DNA of 37,382 bases from JBMOLK01 sp049325575 (GTDB lineage Bacteria; Bacillota; Clostridia; Acetivibrionales; Acetivibrionaceae): the NCBI GenBank assembly GCA_049325575.1, contig JBMOLK010000302.1:1-37382 (forward strand), in the 5' to 3' direction. A program made the position numbers and the translations under genes. The notes under the pieces were generated by a model. The model did not search any database and was not told where the DNA came from. It worked only from the letters and a program-made list of their open reading frames with translations. Position 1 is the stretch's first letter. Every line of letters starts with the position of its first letter. Below, piece after piece: positions 8,119-17,242 of this stretch.

Positions 8119-9285
8119 ATGGCATTAACAGTAAAAGAACTAAGTAAGGAAAGACAATTGATTCTACTATGCTCAAGGGGAGTTCTTAAAGAAGAACACA
8201 TTGAAGAGATAAAAGAAATTATGTCTGGAAGGCTTGATTGGAAGGAGATATTATACCAGGGAATTACCCACAGGACACTAAACCTTATGTATTACCATCT
8301 TAAAAATCTTGGACTTACGGACAAAATAGAAGAAGAGGTACTAAAAGCCATGAAAACCCAGAGCAAGGTATATGCTATAAGAAACAAAACATACTTTTCT
8401 GAAATAAAAGAGATTTTTGACAGGTTAAATGAGCATGGAATACGTGCTGCTATCCTAAAAGGTAATTTTCTTGCAGCAAAGGTCTATCCATCTATCGAAA
8501 CCAGAACATTTAATGATCTTGATTTCCTTATTGATGTAAGAACAGGGGACAGCATAGTTAAAATACTTGAAGAAATGGGATATATCCAGGGAGAATATGA
8601 CGACAGCACCGGGGAGATAGTTCCCAGCACAAGAAAACAAAAAATGCTGCAGCAGTTAGCCTCAAATGAACTCCAGGAGTGCCTTAAAAAGACGGATAAT
8701 CCGTTCACCCCATTGCTCCAGGTGGATCTGAACTTTGATGTACTGTGGAAGGGTAATTGTCCTTGCAAAATAGATACGCCGGAGCTTTTGGACAGGGCAC
8801 TCGAAGTAGATATAGACGGTGCAAAGACATATATCCTTGATTATGAAGATTTTTTGGTGCAGCTGGCATGCCATTTATATAAGGAAGCAGTTCTCATGCA
8901 CTGGATAAGTGATCTTAGGGATCTAAAAATATACAAATTTGCAGATATTGCCATGTTTATAGAAAAATTCTCGGATGAAATTAGCTGGGACAAGCTGGTC
9001 GGGTTCTGTAAAAGGGTAGAATGTGAGAAAATAGTCTACTATGCCTTCCACTATGTGAATCTGATGTATGGACAGGTTGTACCGGAAAAGGTAATGAGCT
9101 CATTAGAGCCGCATGATAAAGGCTACTTGGATGAATATGGTATAGAAAATCAACAGCCTTCAAAATGGCAGTTTGACTTCTTTACAAGAATGTTTGAAAC
9201 CAGCAGGGTACTTGAAGTAAGCGAGGATTTGTTTGCAAACAGAAACCGGTTCTGGGAAACCAAAAAACAGGCAGAAAACAAATGA
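8119..9285 (+). CDS. Uncharacterised nucleotidyltransferase (NTP_transf_5 / PF14907-like)
   Basis: Protein of 388 residues with the hallmark of this nucleotidyltransferase group: AILKGNFLAAKVYP (LKG at 113-115) followed by R129 and the metal-binding motif NDLDFLID (D133, D135). A helical C-terminal half with a conserved-looking LACHLYKEAVLMHWISDLRDL segment follows. A gap of 96 bases precedes it, the longest in the operon, with no clear promoter or terminator. AGGGGG lies ahead of the ATG. Members of this family occur in many peptide natural-product clusters, but the reaction is mostly unknown. It may transfer a nucleotide to an intermediate or to the carrier protein. Confidence 0.82.
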   Translation: MALTVKELSKERQLILLCSRGVLKEEHIEEIKEIMSGRLDWKEILYQGITHRTLNLMYYHLKNLGLTDKIEEEVLKAMKTQSKVYAIRNKTYFSEIKEIFDRLNEHGIRAAILKGNFLAAKVYPSIETRTFNDLDFLIDVRTGDSIVKILEEMGYIQGEYDDSTGEIVPSTRKQKMLQQLASNELQECLKKTDNPFTPLLQVDLNFDVLWKGNCPCKIDTPELLDRALEVDIDGAKTYILDYEDFLVQLACHLYKEAVLMHWISDLRDLKIYKFADIAMFIEKFSDEISWDKLVGFCKRVECEKIVYYAFHYVNLMYGQVVPEKVMSSLEPHDKGYLDEYGIENQQPSKWQFDFFTRMFETSRVLEVSEDLFANRNRFWETKKQAENK

Positions 9286-9305
9286 CAGAAAGGAGGGGTT
9301 AAGCT

Positions 9306-10226
9306 ATGACTGACTTAAGGCAGGCAATAAAGGATTTAATATTGAGAATATCCTATGAGGTATCGGATGACTGCAGGTGTTTACTGGACAGGGCAGTAGA
9401 AGAGGAGGACGATTTTTCTTCAAAGATGATACTGGAAACAATAGTGGATAACGTAAAGCTGGCCAAGGAAAAAAAACAGGCTCTATGCCAGTCACCGGGT
9501 TTTCTGAATGCTTACATAACCTTCGGAGAAAAGTTTTTCTTACCTTATATTGAAGAAGTAATTAAAGAAGCTGTAGTTGAGGCCACAAACAAAGGCTATT
9601 TAAGACCCAGTATGGTAGATCCCCTAACCAGGGTAAACAGTGGCAACAATATTGGTGAAAGGGCTCCGCATATCGAGTATGAATTTAAAAAAGGAATAGA
9701 CTATATGGAGGTAGTCCCAAGCATAAAGGGGTGTGGAATAGAGCTTTACAACAGGGTCAAGATATTCACTATTCCTGAAATGGGAGAAAACTATGAGGGA
9801 ATAAAGAAATTTGTGCTGGAGTGCGTAAGTGACGCCGGGGGAACAGCCTGTCTTCCTTCTGCAATAGGCATTGGCATAGGGGGGCAGTTGGACGTTGCTG
9901 CCAAACTAAGCAGAAGGGCTATGAGCCTTAGGGGGTGGATGGAAAGAAATGAACAGGAGCATATAGCCAGGCTGGAAGAGGAGCTTCTTGAAGAAATAAA
10001 TTCACTAAACATCGGATGCGGAGGTACAGGAGGCAGGATAACCACCCTTGGTGTAAACATTGAAACTGCTTCAACCCATACGACATTATGCCCGGTAGCA
10101 GTAAACTTTCACTGCTGGGTTGCAAGAAGGGCAGGTATTAGAATTTACCAGGACGGCAGGGTGGAAGAGATGAAGTTTATGCACCGCGATAAAAAGGAGG
10201 AGAGTTTATGTGCACTTACTATTTAA
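9306..10226 (+). CDS. Class I fumarase/tartrate dehydratase alpha-subunit paralogue
   Basis: Fe-S hydro-lyase alpha subunit, 306 residues, slightly longer than usual. All three expected 4Fe-4S cysteines are present: C61 (LCQSPG), C182 (GTACLP) and C270 (NFHCWVARR). Family landmarks include RPSMVDPLTRVNSGNN (100-115) and AIGIGIGGQLDVAAKL. Two motifs that are nearly invariant in true fumarases are changed: LCQDTG reads LCQSPG, and the GGGSEN-type loop reads GCGIELYN (142-149). The cluster is probably intact but the substrate pocket different. The gene overlaps the beta-subunit gene by 19 bases. I infer a pathway-specific hydratase or dehydratase acting on a fumarate- or malate-like acid, not the TCA enzyme. 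Confidence 0.88.
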   Translation: MTDLRQAIKDLILRISYEVSDDCRCLLDRAVEEEDDFSSKMILETIVDNVKLAKEKKQALCQSPGFLNAYITFGEKFFLPYIEEVIKEAVVEATNKGYLRPSMVDPLTRVNSGNNIGERAPHIEYEFKKGIDYMEVVPSIKGCGIELYNRVKIFTIPEMGENYEGIKKFVLECVSDAGGTACLPSAIGIGIGGQLDVAAKLSRRAMSLRGWMERNEQEHIARLEEELLEEINSLNIGCGGTGGRITTLGVNIETASTHTTLCPVAVNFHCWVARRAGIRIYQDGRVEEMKFMHRDKKEESLCALTI

Positions 10227-10822
10227 ATACCCCTTTAGATGAGGAAAGCGTCAATAAGCTTTGCACGGGAGATGTTGTTTATCTAAGCGGCAAGATATTT
10301 ACTGCACGGGATATGGCTCACTTAAAGCTAAAGAAGATTTATGACAATAAAGAAAGTTTTGATGAGGAATTTGGAGGGGCAGTGGTATTCCATGCAGGAC
10401 CAATTGTCAATATTGATAAGGAAAAAAAGTCATACTTCGTATCGGGTATTGGCCCTACCAGCAGTATAAGGATGGAACCATACAGCGATATGATGGGGAA
10501 CCTTGGCGTTAAGGCACTTATTGGAAAGGGCGGTATGGGCGAGCTTACAACCCAAGCCATGAAAAAGCACAATATGGTATATTTGCTTGCAGCTCATGGC
10601 TGTTCCGCTATTCATACCCAGAGAATAAAAAGTGTCAACAAGCAATACTGGATGGATGAGATAGGTATGCCGGAAGCTTTGTGGGTTATGGAATGCTGCG
10701 AGTTGGGACCTTTGATTGTGGGAATAGATTCAAAAGGAAGAAACCTGTTTGAAGAGACCAGAAGGCGTTCAAAAGAGTTGATAAAATCAAGATCAAATAC
10801 CTCTGCCCAATTGGATACATAG
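10208..10822 (+). CDS. Class I fumarase/tartrate dehydratase beta-subunit paralogue
   Basis: Beta subunit of 204 residues, normal length. It has GDVVYLSGKIFTARDMAH (with the substrate-arginine region TARD), GPTSSIRMEPY (usual GPTTSxRM), and GKGGMGELTTQAMKKH. The usual AAVGGAAAL-like loop is replaced by LAAHGCSAIHT, and the C-terminal half keeps the VIDSKG-like element as GIDSKGRNLF. The ATG overlaps the end of the alpha gene and has AAGGAGGAG as SD inside that gene, so synthesis is coupled in equal amounts. It probably forms a heteromeric Fe-S hydro-lyase with the alpha subunit. Confidence 0.88.
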   Translation: MCTYYLNTPLDEESVNKLCTGDVVYLSGKIFTARDMAHLKLKKIYDNKESFDEEFGGAVVFHAGPIVNIDKEKKSYFVSGIGPTSSIRMEPYSDMMGNLGVKALIGKGGMGELTTQAMKKHNMVYLLAAHGCSAIHTQRIKSVNKQYWMDEIGMPEALWVMECCELGPLIVGIDSKGRNLFEETRRRSKELIKSRSNTSAQLDT

Positions 10823-10833
10823 GTATATACATC

Positions 10834-11586
10834 ATGAAAAAGAACAAGTGGAAAGAGAGCGTCAAACAGGGAATATTAATAGCTTTTGAAGGTATTAGCG
10901 GCTCCGGAAAAAGTGAAGGCGTGCACAAACTGTCGGAATACTTAATTAACCAGGGCTATGGGACAGCTTTAATTGAATGGAATTCCAACCAGGCAATCAG
11001 AAAACTTGTTAAAGCGCTTTGCAAAAAGCATTTGATAACGCCTAAAATATATAGTATCCTGCAGTTGATAAGCTTCTTACTGGATTATCTTATAAGGATT
11101 GTTCCATACCTAAGGAAAAACTATATAGTAATAGCGGACAGGTACGTGTATACTGCCCTGACCCGGGACAGGGTGAACGGTGCAGGAAGCTTTATGGGAT
11201 GGCTCCTTTACCGTCTTGTCAGAAAGCCGGATATGCTTTTCTTTTATGACACCAACCCGGATATATGCAGTCAAAGAATTAAGTTCAGGGGTAAGGCTTT
11301 GTTTCATACAAATAGTATTATTTTAAATTCAAAGCTTTTAAAAAACAGGAATCTCTACTATTTGAAAAAATTAAGGAGCGAATATGTAAGATTGCTGGAG
11401 CGTCCTGAAATAAACAGGGCAACCAGCATTATTCATATCAAGGACAATGTTGAGAGTATAGTGGAGGATGTAGAGGGATATTTGGACAAAAAAATAAACA
11501 GCAAGATAGCGAATATAGTAAATAATAATAGGGGGATGACAAATGGCAAAAAAGCAGCTAAAGGTTGCTATACAGAAAAGTATTAA
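10834..11586 (+). CDS. Thymidylate kinase-like P-loop kinase
   Basis: Protein of 250 residues with dTMP-kinase architecture: P-loop GISGSGKS (20-27), the DRYVYTALTRDR segment (102-113) that in dTMP kinases binds the acceptor nucleotide, and a DTNPDICSQRIKFRG stretch resembling the lid region. The lysine- and asparagine-rich tail after residue 210 is unlike the core family. The 3' end overlaps the next gene by 44 bases. A housekeeping dTMP kinase would normally lie elsewhere, and this one sits among biosynthetic genes. A role in phosphorylating a pathway intermediate or nucleoside is plausible, but the acceptor is unknown. The SD before the ATG is weak. Confidence 0.82.
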   Translation: MKKNKWKESVKQGILIAFEGISGSGKSEGVHKLSEYLINQGYGTALIEWNSNQAIRKLVKALCKKHLITPKIYSILQLISFLLDYLIRIVPYLRKNYIVIADRYVYTALTRDRVNGAGSFMGWLLYRLVRKPDMLFFYDTNPDICSQRIKFRGKALFHTNSIILNSKLLKNRNLYYLKKLRSEYVRLLERPEINRATSIIHIKDNVESIVEDVEGYLDKKINSKIANIVNNNRGMTNGKKAAKGCYTEKY

Positions 11587-12652
11587 CAATTATTTGTTCA
11601 GTGCAGTCATTCAGTGCGTAATAGCGGCTTACGACAACCTGAAACCATGGTTTTACGAAAACTATGTCCAGCTGTATTTCGTTCCCAATAAAAGGGGAAG
11701 GTATGTGGAAAAGGAGAAGTGGATTGACTTTTATGGTGCGTTGACAGCTCCTAAGGAAGTATTGGAGTATATTGATTTCAAAAAGGACTATTTTAAGGAT
11801 ATAGATATAATGAAGTTTATAGAAAGCAGTTTGGATGATGGTTACTATTTTTATACATACTATGACGAATATTATGTAAAGCCAAGCTTTATGAGGACCA
11901 ACAACCACTTTGTACATGACCTGCTTATTTACGGATATGACAGTGAGAGCAGGAAAATTACAGCTATAGGTTACGATGACAATAAGGTCTTTTGCTTCTA
12001 TGAAATTGATTATGATGCTTTTGACATTGCGTTTAAGAGTGCATTGGAACTGACAAAAGGTGGAGGATGGGAAGATATGTGCTTTTACGCACTAAAGATA
12101 AAATGCAGGTATGATGAGAATTATAAATACGATTTTGACATTTCCAAGTTTATGTCAAAGTTCCACGACTATATCTACTCTGTAAATACCGGAAAAAAAG
12201 ATTATCCTTATGATATACCGTGTGATTACAAAGATCTGCATTACCTGTATACACTAAAAGACAATGTTTACGGTATGGAAATCAATGACCATGTTTTAGA
12301 GTATATTAAGAAAAATGTGGAAGAAAAATCGCCTCTTCATTATGTTATGTTCCATACTTTATACGAACACAAAGTATCTATAATGGAAAGACTCCAATAT
12401 ATAGAAGAACAATTCCATCTTAAGGGTATGGCGGAAATAATCAATGAATATAAACAAACTGTTCATTCTTTCGATTTGATCAGGCATTTGGCACTAAAAT
12501 ACAACAAGGTAAAAAAAGACGCACTGTTAAGTGACATGATATCGGCTTTAGAACCCGGGATAAATCGTGAAAGAGTACTGTTAACAAGAGCTTATGAAAT
12601 AATCTCTGAACATAGTAGTACCAGGAGGTGTCAATATGAGACAGTTTATTAA
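11543..12652 (+). CDS. BtrH/C39-like protein 1 of the cluster (putative acyltransferase/peptidase fold)
   Basis: Protein of 369 residues. Its central segment reads YYFYTYYDEYYVK ... HFVHDLLIYGYDSESRKITAIGYDD (about residues 95-150). This is the His-containing strand pattern of proteins with a butirosin-biosynthesis-H-like or C39-peptidase-like N-terminal domain, which recur in NRPS-type clusters. A candidate nucleophile is C25 in AVIQCVIAAYDN, but the surrounding motif is weak. The rest is helical. The gene starts inside the kinase gene, with GGGGGATG upstream. BtrH itself transfers an acyl group from a carrier protein to an amine, so with an ACP in the operon an acyl transfer or release role is plausible. 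Catalysis is unproven, and it might be a structural partner. Confidence 0.6.
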   Translation: MAKKQLKVAIQKSINNYLFSAVIQCVIAAYDNLKPWFYENYVQLYFVPNKRGRYVEKEKWIDFYGALTAPKEVLEYIDFKKDYFKDIDIMKFIESSLDDGYYFYTYYDEYYVKPSFMRTNNHFVHDLLIYGYDSESRKITAIGYDDNKVFCFYEIDYDAFDIAFKSALELTKGGGWEDMCFYALKIKCRYDENYKYDFDISKFMSKFHDYIYSVNTGKKDYPYDIPCDYKDLHYLYTLKDNVYGMEINDHVLEYIKKNVEEKSPLHYVMFHTLYEHKVSIMERLQYIEEQFHLKGMAEIINEYKQTVHSFDLIRHLALKYNKVKKDALLSDMISALEPGINRERVLLTRAYEIISEHSSTRRCQYETVY

Positions 12653-13508
12653 GATTGAATTTGAATGTATGTGTAATTTGGATTGTAATTACTGTCATGC
12701 CTATATGAACAAGCACAGGGCAAATATAAAGAAAATAATTCATGAGATGGAGCAGATCTTTTCAAAGTATGATCCCACAGCTACATTCTTCAGGGTAGAG
12801 GGTACAGGAGAGATAACCTTGTATCCTGAAATAGTTGACTATCTCTCGGATAAGGCGGAAAGGGAAGGTTATATTATCGAAGTGCTTTCCAATGGCATAC
12901 TTGCCGAGGAATTTATAAAAGAGACTCCTTCACTAATATGGATCATCTCCCTGGACGGTCATACAGCACAGATGAACAGGCATAGAAATTTAAGCCAGCC
13001 AAAGGTAAATAAAATACTGGATACCATTATAGAATACAACACGGAAATTCAGTGTGTTTATAGTGACCAGAGCATGGAAGATGTTAATGAGTTTATTGAA
13101 TACTTAAGTTCAAGAAACTATTCCGGGTTCCTTCATATATCCCCCCGCAAGTATCATGACAAGCCTTTGGAACATAGCCTTGACTACAACAAGCTTATAA
13201 GGACAGATTTCGTTGCCGGAGATGAGTACTTTAAGAGATGGGAATACATAATTAATAACAATAAACGGGATTTTGAGTGTGATTTCTTTAAAAGGGGATA
13301 TGTTTACCGTATTATGCGGGGAGATGAGGAAACAAAAAGTATTAAATGCGACTGCGCAAGCTTTGAATTCGAATATGATGATGAAGAGAAAACGAGTTAT
13401 AACCTGTGTGACTGCAGTACATGTATCTGCCAGTTTGAGTATGACGTGGGCAGAAAGTTGGATCTTCCGGGCAAATTAACAAAGCAGCCGGCCAAAAGAT
13501 GTGTGTAA
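12636..13508 (+). CDS. Radical SAM protein with Cys-rich C-terminus
   Basis: Protein of 290 residues with an N-terminal radical SAM cluster motif CNLDCNYC (C13, C17, C20; CX3CX2C), preceded by an extra Cys at position 11. Glycine-rich SAM-binding elements follow (FRVEGTGEITLYPE, about 53-65; SNGILA; IISLDGH). The C-terminal fifth is rich in cysteine: C215, C238, C240, C258, C260, C263, C265 and C289. This suggests one or more auxiliary clusters like, but not identical to, SPASM. The start overlaps the previous gene by 17 bases with AGGAGG upstream. It is likely to perform a radical modification of an ACP-bound or free intermediate. The substrate is unknown. Confidence 0.88.
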   Translation: MRQFIKIEFECMCNLDCNYCHAYMNKHRANIKKIIHEMEQIFSKYDPTATFFRVEGTGEITLYPEIVDYLSDKAEREGYIIEVLSNGILAEEFIKETPSLIWIISLDGHTAQMNRHRNLSQPKVNKILDTIIEYNTEIQCVYSDQSMEDVNEFIEYLSSRNYSGFLHISPRKYHDKPLEHSLDYNKLIRTDFVAGDEYFKRWEYIINNNKRDFECDFFKRGYVYRIMRGDEETKSIKCDCASFEFEYDDEEKTSYNLCDCSTCICQFEYDVGRKLDLPGKLTKQPAKRCV

Positions 13509-13536
13509 GCCAGTCTCTTGCACAAGGAGGATACTT

Positions 13537-14493
13537 ATGAAGACAAAGAGAGCCTTTTTAGTAGAGCCGGGGAGGTTTGAAATTTCCGAGGCGGATATTT
13601 ACCCTAAGGATGATCAGGTGCTTGTAAAGATCACTGCTTGTGGTTTATGCAATTGGGAATTAAACCACTGGAAGGGCTTCATTGGAACATTCCCGCAGCC
13701 TCTTGGACACGAGTGGACGGGAACAGTTGTAGAACTGGGGCCAAACGTCAAGGGTTTAAGGGAAGGGGACGTAGTTACTGCCCTGCCTGACAGCCTGACA
13801 GGTTTTTCGGAATACACGGTTGTAAGTGAAAAGAACTGCTTTAAACTGGCTGCCACCGTAGATCCCAAATATGCACCAGGAGAGCCTCTAAAATGCATTG
13901 TAACAGTATTAAGGGCTGCGGTACCTGAGGCGGGAGATAATGGTGTTGTCTTAGGATGCGGGCCTATGGGGTTATGGTGTATTCAGGCACTGTCGGGGAA
14001 TTTGCTGTCTTCACTGGTTGCTGTAGACATAGATGAAAAGAAGCTGGAGCTTGCCAGTAAGTTTGGTGCCACCCATGTGATCAATCCGCAAAAAGAGGAT
14101 GCAGCAAAAAGGATAGAAGATATCACGGATAGAACGATGGCTGATTTTGTGATTGAAGGTACGGGAATTCCTGCACTCTTGAACACTGCCCAGCACTACA
14201 TCAGGAGAACAGGAAGAGGCAGGCTGATTCTTATGAGCTCTCATGAGTCCACCTGCAGGGAGTTTGATTTCAGGGAAGCCATAAGCCGGTCGGCCCAAAT
14301 CATAGTTCCCCATCCGGGCTATTCAACAGACCAGCATGAAGATTTTAGAAGAGCGGTATCCTATCTTAATAATGGAGTCTTTAAGGTAAAGGAAGTCATA
14401 AGCCACCAATTTTCTTTGGAGAATATACAAAAAGCCTTTGAAACCCTTGAAAACAAGCCTATGGGTTATTTGAAGGGAATAGTACTACCATGA
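13537..14493 (+). CDS. Zinc-dependent alcohol dehydrogenase (MDR family)
   Basis: Medium-chain dehydrogenase, 318 residues from the ATG at 13537, which has AAGGAGG 6 bases upstream; a GTG at 13501 would start inside the previous gene. Catalytic zinc ligands: C35 in TACGLCNWE, H58/E59 in LGHEWTG, and probably E116. The usual four-cysteine structural zinc loop is missing, as in some sorbitol-dehydrogenase relatives. The Rossmann motif GCGPMG is at 140-145, with VAVDIDEKK afterwards, suggesting NAD(H) preference because of the acidic residue at the end of the second strand. It probably oxidises or reduces an alcohol or ketone in the pathway. Confidence 0.9.
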   Translation: MKTKRAFLVEPGRFEISEADIYPKDDQVLVKITACGLCNWELNHWKGFIGTFPQPLGHEWTGTVVELGPNVKGLREGDVVTALPDSLTGFSEYTVVSEKNCFKLAATVDPKYAPGEPLKCIVTVLRAAVPEAGDNGVVLGCGPMGLWCIQALSGNLLSSLVAVDIDEKKLELASKFGATHVINPQKEDAAKRIEDITDRTMADFVIEGTGIPALLNTAQHYIRRTGRGRLILMSSHESTCREFDFREAISRSAQIIVPHPGYSTDQHEDFRRAVSYLNNGVFKVKEVISHQFSLENIQKAFETLENKPMGYLKGIVLP

Positions 14494-14521
14494 CAAAAAA
14501 ACTAACATGGAGGAAGAAAAC

Positions 14522-17242
14522 ATGAAGGCTGACTTATATCAGTACCTGGAAAGAATAGTTTCAACCTGTCCTTACCCAATTACATTTTCAGGTGATAAGC
14601 ATAGTAATCTAAATAGATGGTTAATTAAAGGTGAGGCAGCTCATGGCTCTCAAAGCGACAATACAGAACCGTTCCTAAATATAGACGGGAAAATACTGCT
14701 TGACCATGAACTGGCTTTTTTAAAGCAGGAATACCTGGAAAGCAACTGGAGATATTATATTTCTGACAACCAAGATACACATTATCAGACAAATACCCCT
14801 GAAAAAAAATTTGTAGAAGATAACGACAAGTATATTTACTCTCTGTGCAATGTATATTGCAAAAAACATCAGGAGGTTTTTTTATTTATAGCTACTTGTA
14901 TCCCTTCCAGGGTATGGATAAACGGCCGGATTGTACATACCAGCAGTTTTTTTTACAATTATACAAGAGAAGCCAATTATACTTCATTTATATTTAAACC
15001 AGGTAACAATATAGTGCTGCTAGAGAGGCAGATATCTCTAAATCGGGCCTTTTTAGTACCTGCCAACCTCAGCACTTTCCATTTATCATTTGCTCCATGC
15101 AAAGATACCAAATCGGAGTTATTAATTTTCGACAAGGAACTTTGTGAGAGTAGAGGGAAATCTTACACTATAATACCTGATCGAGGAATATATCCTATAG
15201 AACAGGAAATAGGCCTTGTGGTTTTACCTGTGCAATTCAAAGGTGAATTGGAAGAAAAAATTAGGGTAAGTGTTTTTAACTCTAAAGGTGAAATAGTTAT
15301 GGCTTTAAATACATCTACCTCAAAAAAAACATATCTTGATACAGGACAAACTACAAAAGGTGCATTATTAATAAAGGCTGAAAGCATTGAGAACCCGGTA
15401 AAAAGCGCCTATGTATACGTATTTAAGGGAATATTAATTGATGAGGTAGACCAATTACTGGAGAGGGCGGGAAAAAGGCAGGACTGCCCGGACAGTATCG
15501 CTGATTCCATAAAGAAGCTTGCACAAGTCCCTGATGAAACTACTGCGTTTATTACCGGTACCCGGGAGGTAATTCCACAATATTTATTAAACTTCATATT
15601 GGAGAAGGTTGCCCAGTTCGAGAGCTATTTGGATTCTGGTGAAAGTTCTGATAAGAAAGAGTTTTATGATGTATTTAAAAATAGTGCGGTCGTTTTTAAG
15701 GACAGTGAAATAGACGATGGGTTTGATGCATACAGCATATATTTTCCAAAGGGGTATGATCCAAAAAAGAAGTATCCTCTTGTTGTAAATATACAGTTTG
15801 GATATGGAATGTCAAAATACCCCTTAATGTATGCCATTTATATGCAGCAAGGTTGGTTCGGTGATTTTATTGTAGCCGGTATATGCGGAAGAGGCGGACT
15901 CAACCGGGATTATATAAGTGAAGCAGGTATTGTTAAGACTATTGGATATATTGTTGAAAGGCATAATATAGACAGGGACAGAATATTTGGACTGGGAGGC
16001 TGTACAGGGGCATTAAGAACTCTAAGTCTTGCAGTCAGGAAGCCGGATTTATTTGCAGCAGCTGCCAGCATACTTGGAACGCCAAGGATGGACTTGAAAA
16101 ATCCTGAGTATGAATACTTGAAAAACATTGATAATATGACTGTTTATAGCGTTTGTAGTATTGAAGATAACATTTTTAATTGTTCAAGGGTATTAGATGC
16201 ACTAAACTATATGAAAAAAGTTAGAAGATGGGAGTATTACAATTTTAACCATATGAATTTCTGTGATTACGTAGAAAACTCCAAACTGCTGGATATGTTA
16301 ATTAAAGAGAAAAGAGAGAAATTCCCTAAAAAAATACAGTACACAACACATGAACCTATCTACAATAAATCCCATTGGATAAGTATTGACCATATAGATG
16401 ATTTGAATCACGAGGCATCTATTAAGGCTGAAATTAAAGGTAGAAATCAAATTAATGTTGAGACAAAGAATATAAAAAACTTTTGTATTCTCCTAGCCAC
16501 AGAGTTGATGGAAATTGACAGACATATAATGCTTAGAATAAATGATAAAGAGCAAACCATAAATACAGGCAAATATGCAAAAGTTCTGGTTACATGGGTA
16601 GATGGCAGCTTTTTGACTTGTGTCAACGAAATTTCTGAAGATGAGTTTTTAAGGGAGTATGATTCTATTGATATAAACGAAGATCTAATGGGAATAAAGC
16701 AGGTTTACTTTAAAAAGTGCAGGATTATTAAACCAGATTACTATAAAAACAATAAAAAGTCTTTTTCAAAGAGGCTGTTTTATGTGCTGCAATATCCATT
16801 AAAGGAAAGAAACAGGAATTACAGGTATGATATTTCTTTGGAAAGTGAATTAAACTTCGAGAATTTAGGTGAGAGCAACTTCGTATATGTTATTGACCCA
16901 AGGCAGCCTGGTGATATGCAGCAAAGGATATTGAACAGTGCTGGTTTGAAGATCCACAGGTACGGGATTGGATATGGTCAAATGGAATACAAAGGGGATT
17001 ATTTTGCAGTTATTAAATGTGAAAATCCCTTAGACAAAGAGAAATTATCAGTTCTTATTGTATATAACAGTGATGAAGTAGAAGATGAACTTATCAAATT
17101 CTTAAATTCATTTGATACAAATTCTCTTTTCTATAGTGATGCGGTTATTTACAATAATGGTTCTTATCATTCACATAGGAAGTTAAAACGGATAATTAAT
17201 AAGGAGGGGATTTATAATGTACAAGATTTTAAAACCCTGTGA
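14522..17242 (+). CDS. Large multidomain alpha/beta-hydrolase-like protein with Cys nucleophile (copy 1)
   Basis: Protein of about 906 residues from the ATG at 14522 (SD GGAGGAAG just upstream, inside the longer frame). The N-terminal 300 residues look beta-rich: RVWINGR, then a segment starting YTIIPDRGIYPIEQEI. The central hydrolase starts at AYSIYFPKGYDPKKKYPLVV (about 404-422). Its nucleophile elbow is GLGGCTGAL, so the usual GxSxG serine is C494; H577 (NFNHMNF) is the likely catalytic His. The C-terminal region (HWISIDHIDDLNHEASIKAEI onward) resembles the beta-rich tails of some bacterial esterases. A Cys nucleophile, as in dienelactone hydrolase, favours acyl transfer or thioester chemistry. 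It is a paralogue of the protein at 18986-21640. Confidence 0.75.
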   Translation: MKADLYQYLERIVSTCPYPITFSGDKHSNLNRWLIKGEAAHGSQSDNTEPFLNIDGKILLDHELAFLKQEYLESNWRYYISDNQDTHYQTNTPEKKFVEDNDKYIYSLCNVYCKKHQEVFLFIATCIPSRVWINGRIVHTSSFFYNYTREANYTSFIFKPGNNIVLLERQISLNRAFLVPANLSTFHLSFAPCKDTKSELLIFDKELCESRGKSYTIIPDRGIYPIEQEIGLVVLPVQFKGELEEKIRVSVFNSKGEIVMALNTSTSKKTYLDTGQTTKGALLIKAESIENPVKSAYVYVFKGILIDEVDQLLERAGKRQDCPDSIADSIKKLAQVPDETTAFITGTREVIPQYLLNFILEKVAQFESYLDSGESSDKKEFYDVFKNSAVVFKDSEIDDGFDAYSIYFPKGYDPKKKYPLVVNIQFGYGMSKYPLMYAIYMQQGWFGDFIVAGICGRGGLNRDYISEAGIVKTIGYIVERHNIDRDRIFGLGGCTGALRTLSLAVRKPDLFAAAASILGTPRMDLKNPEYEYLKNIDNMTVYSVCSIEDNIFNCSRVLDALNYMKKVRRWEYYNFNHMNFCDYVENSKLLDMLIKEKREKFPKKIQYTTHEPIYNKSHWISIDHIDDLNHEASIKAEIKGRNQINVETKNIKNFCILLATELMEIDRHIMLRINDKEQTINTGKYAKVLVTWVDGSFLTCVNEISEDEFLREYDSIDINEDLMGIKQVYFKKCRIIKPDYYKNNKKSFSKRLFYVLQYPLKERNRNYRYDISLESELNFENLGESNFVYVIDPRQPGDMQQRILNSAGLKIHRYGIGYGQMEYKGDYFAVIKCENPLDKEKLSVLIVYNSDEVEDELIKFLNSFDTNSLFYSDAVIYNNGSYHSHRKLKRIINKEGIYNVQDFKTL

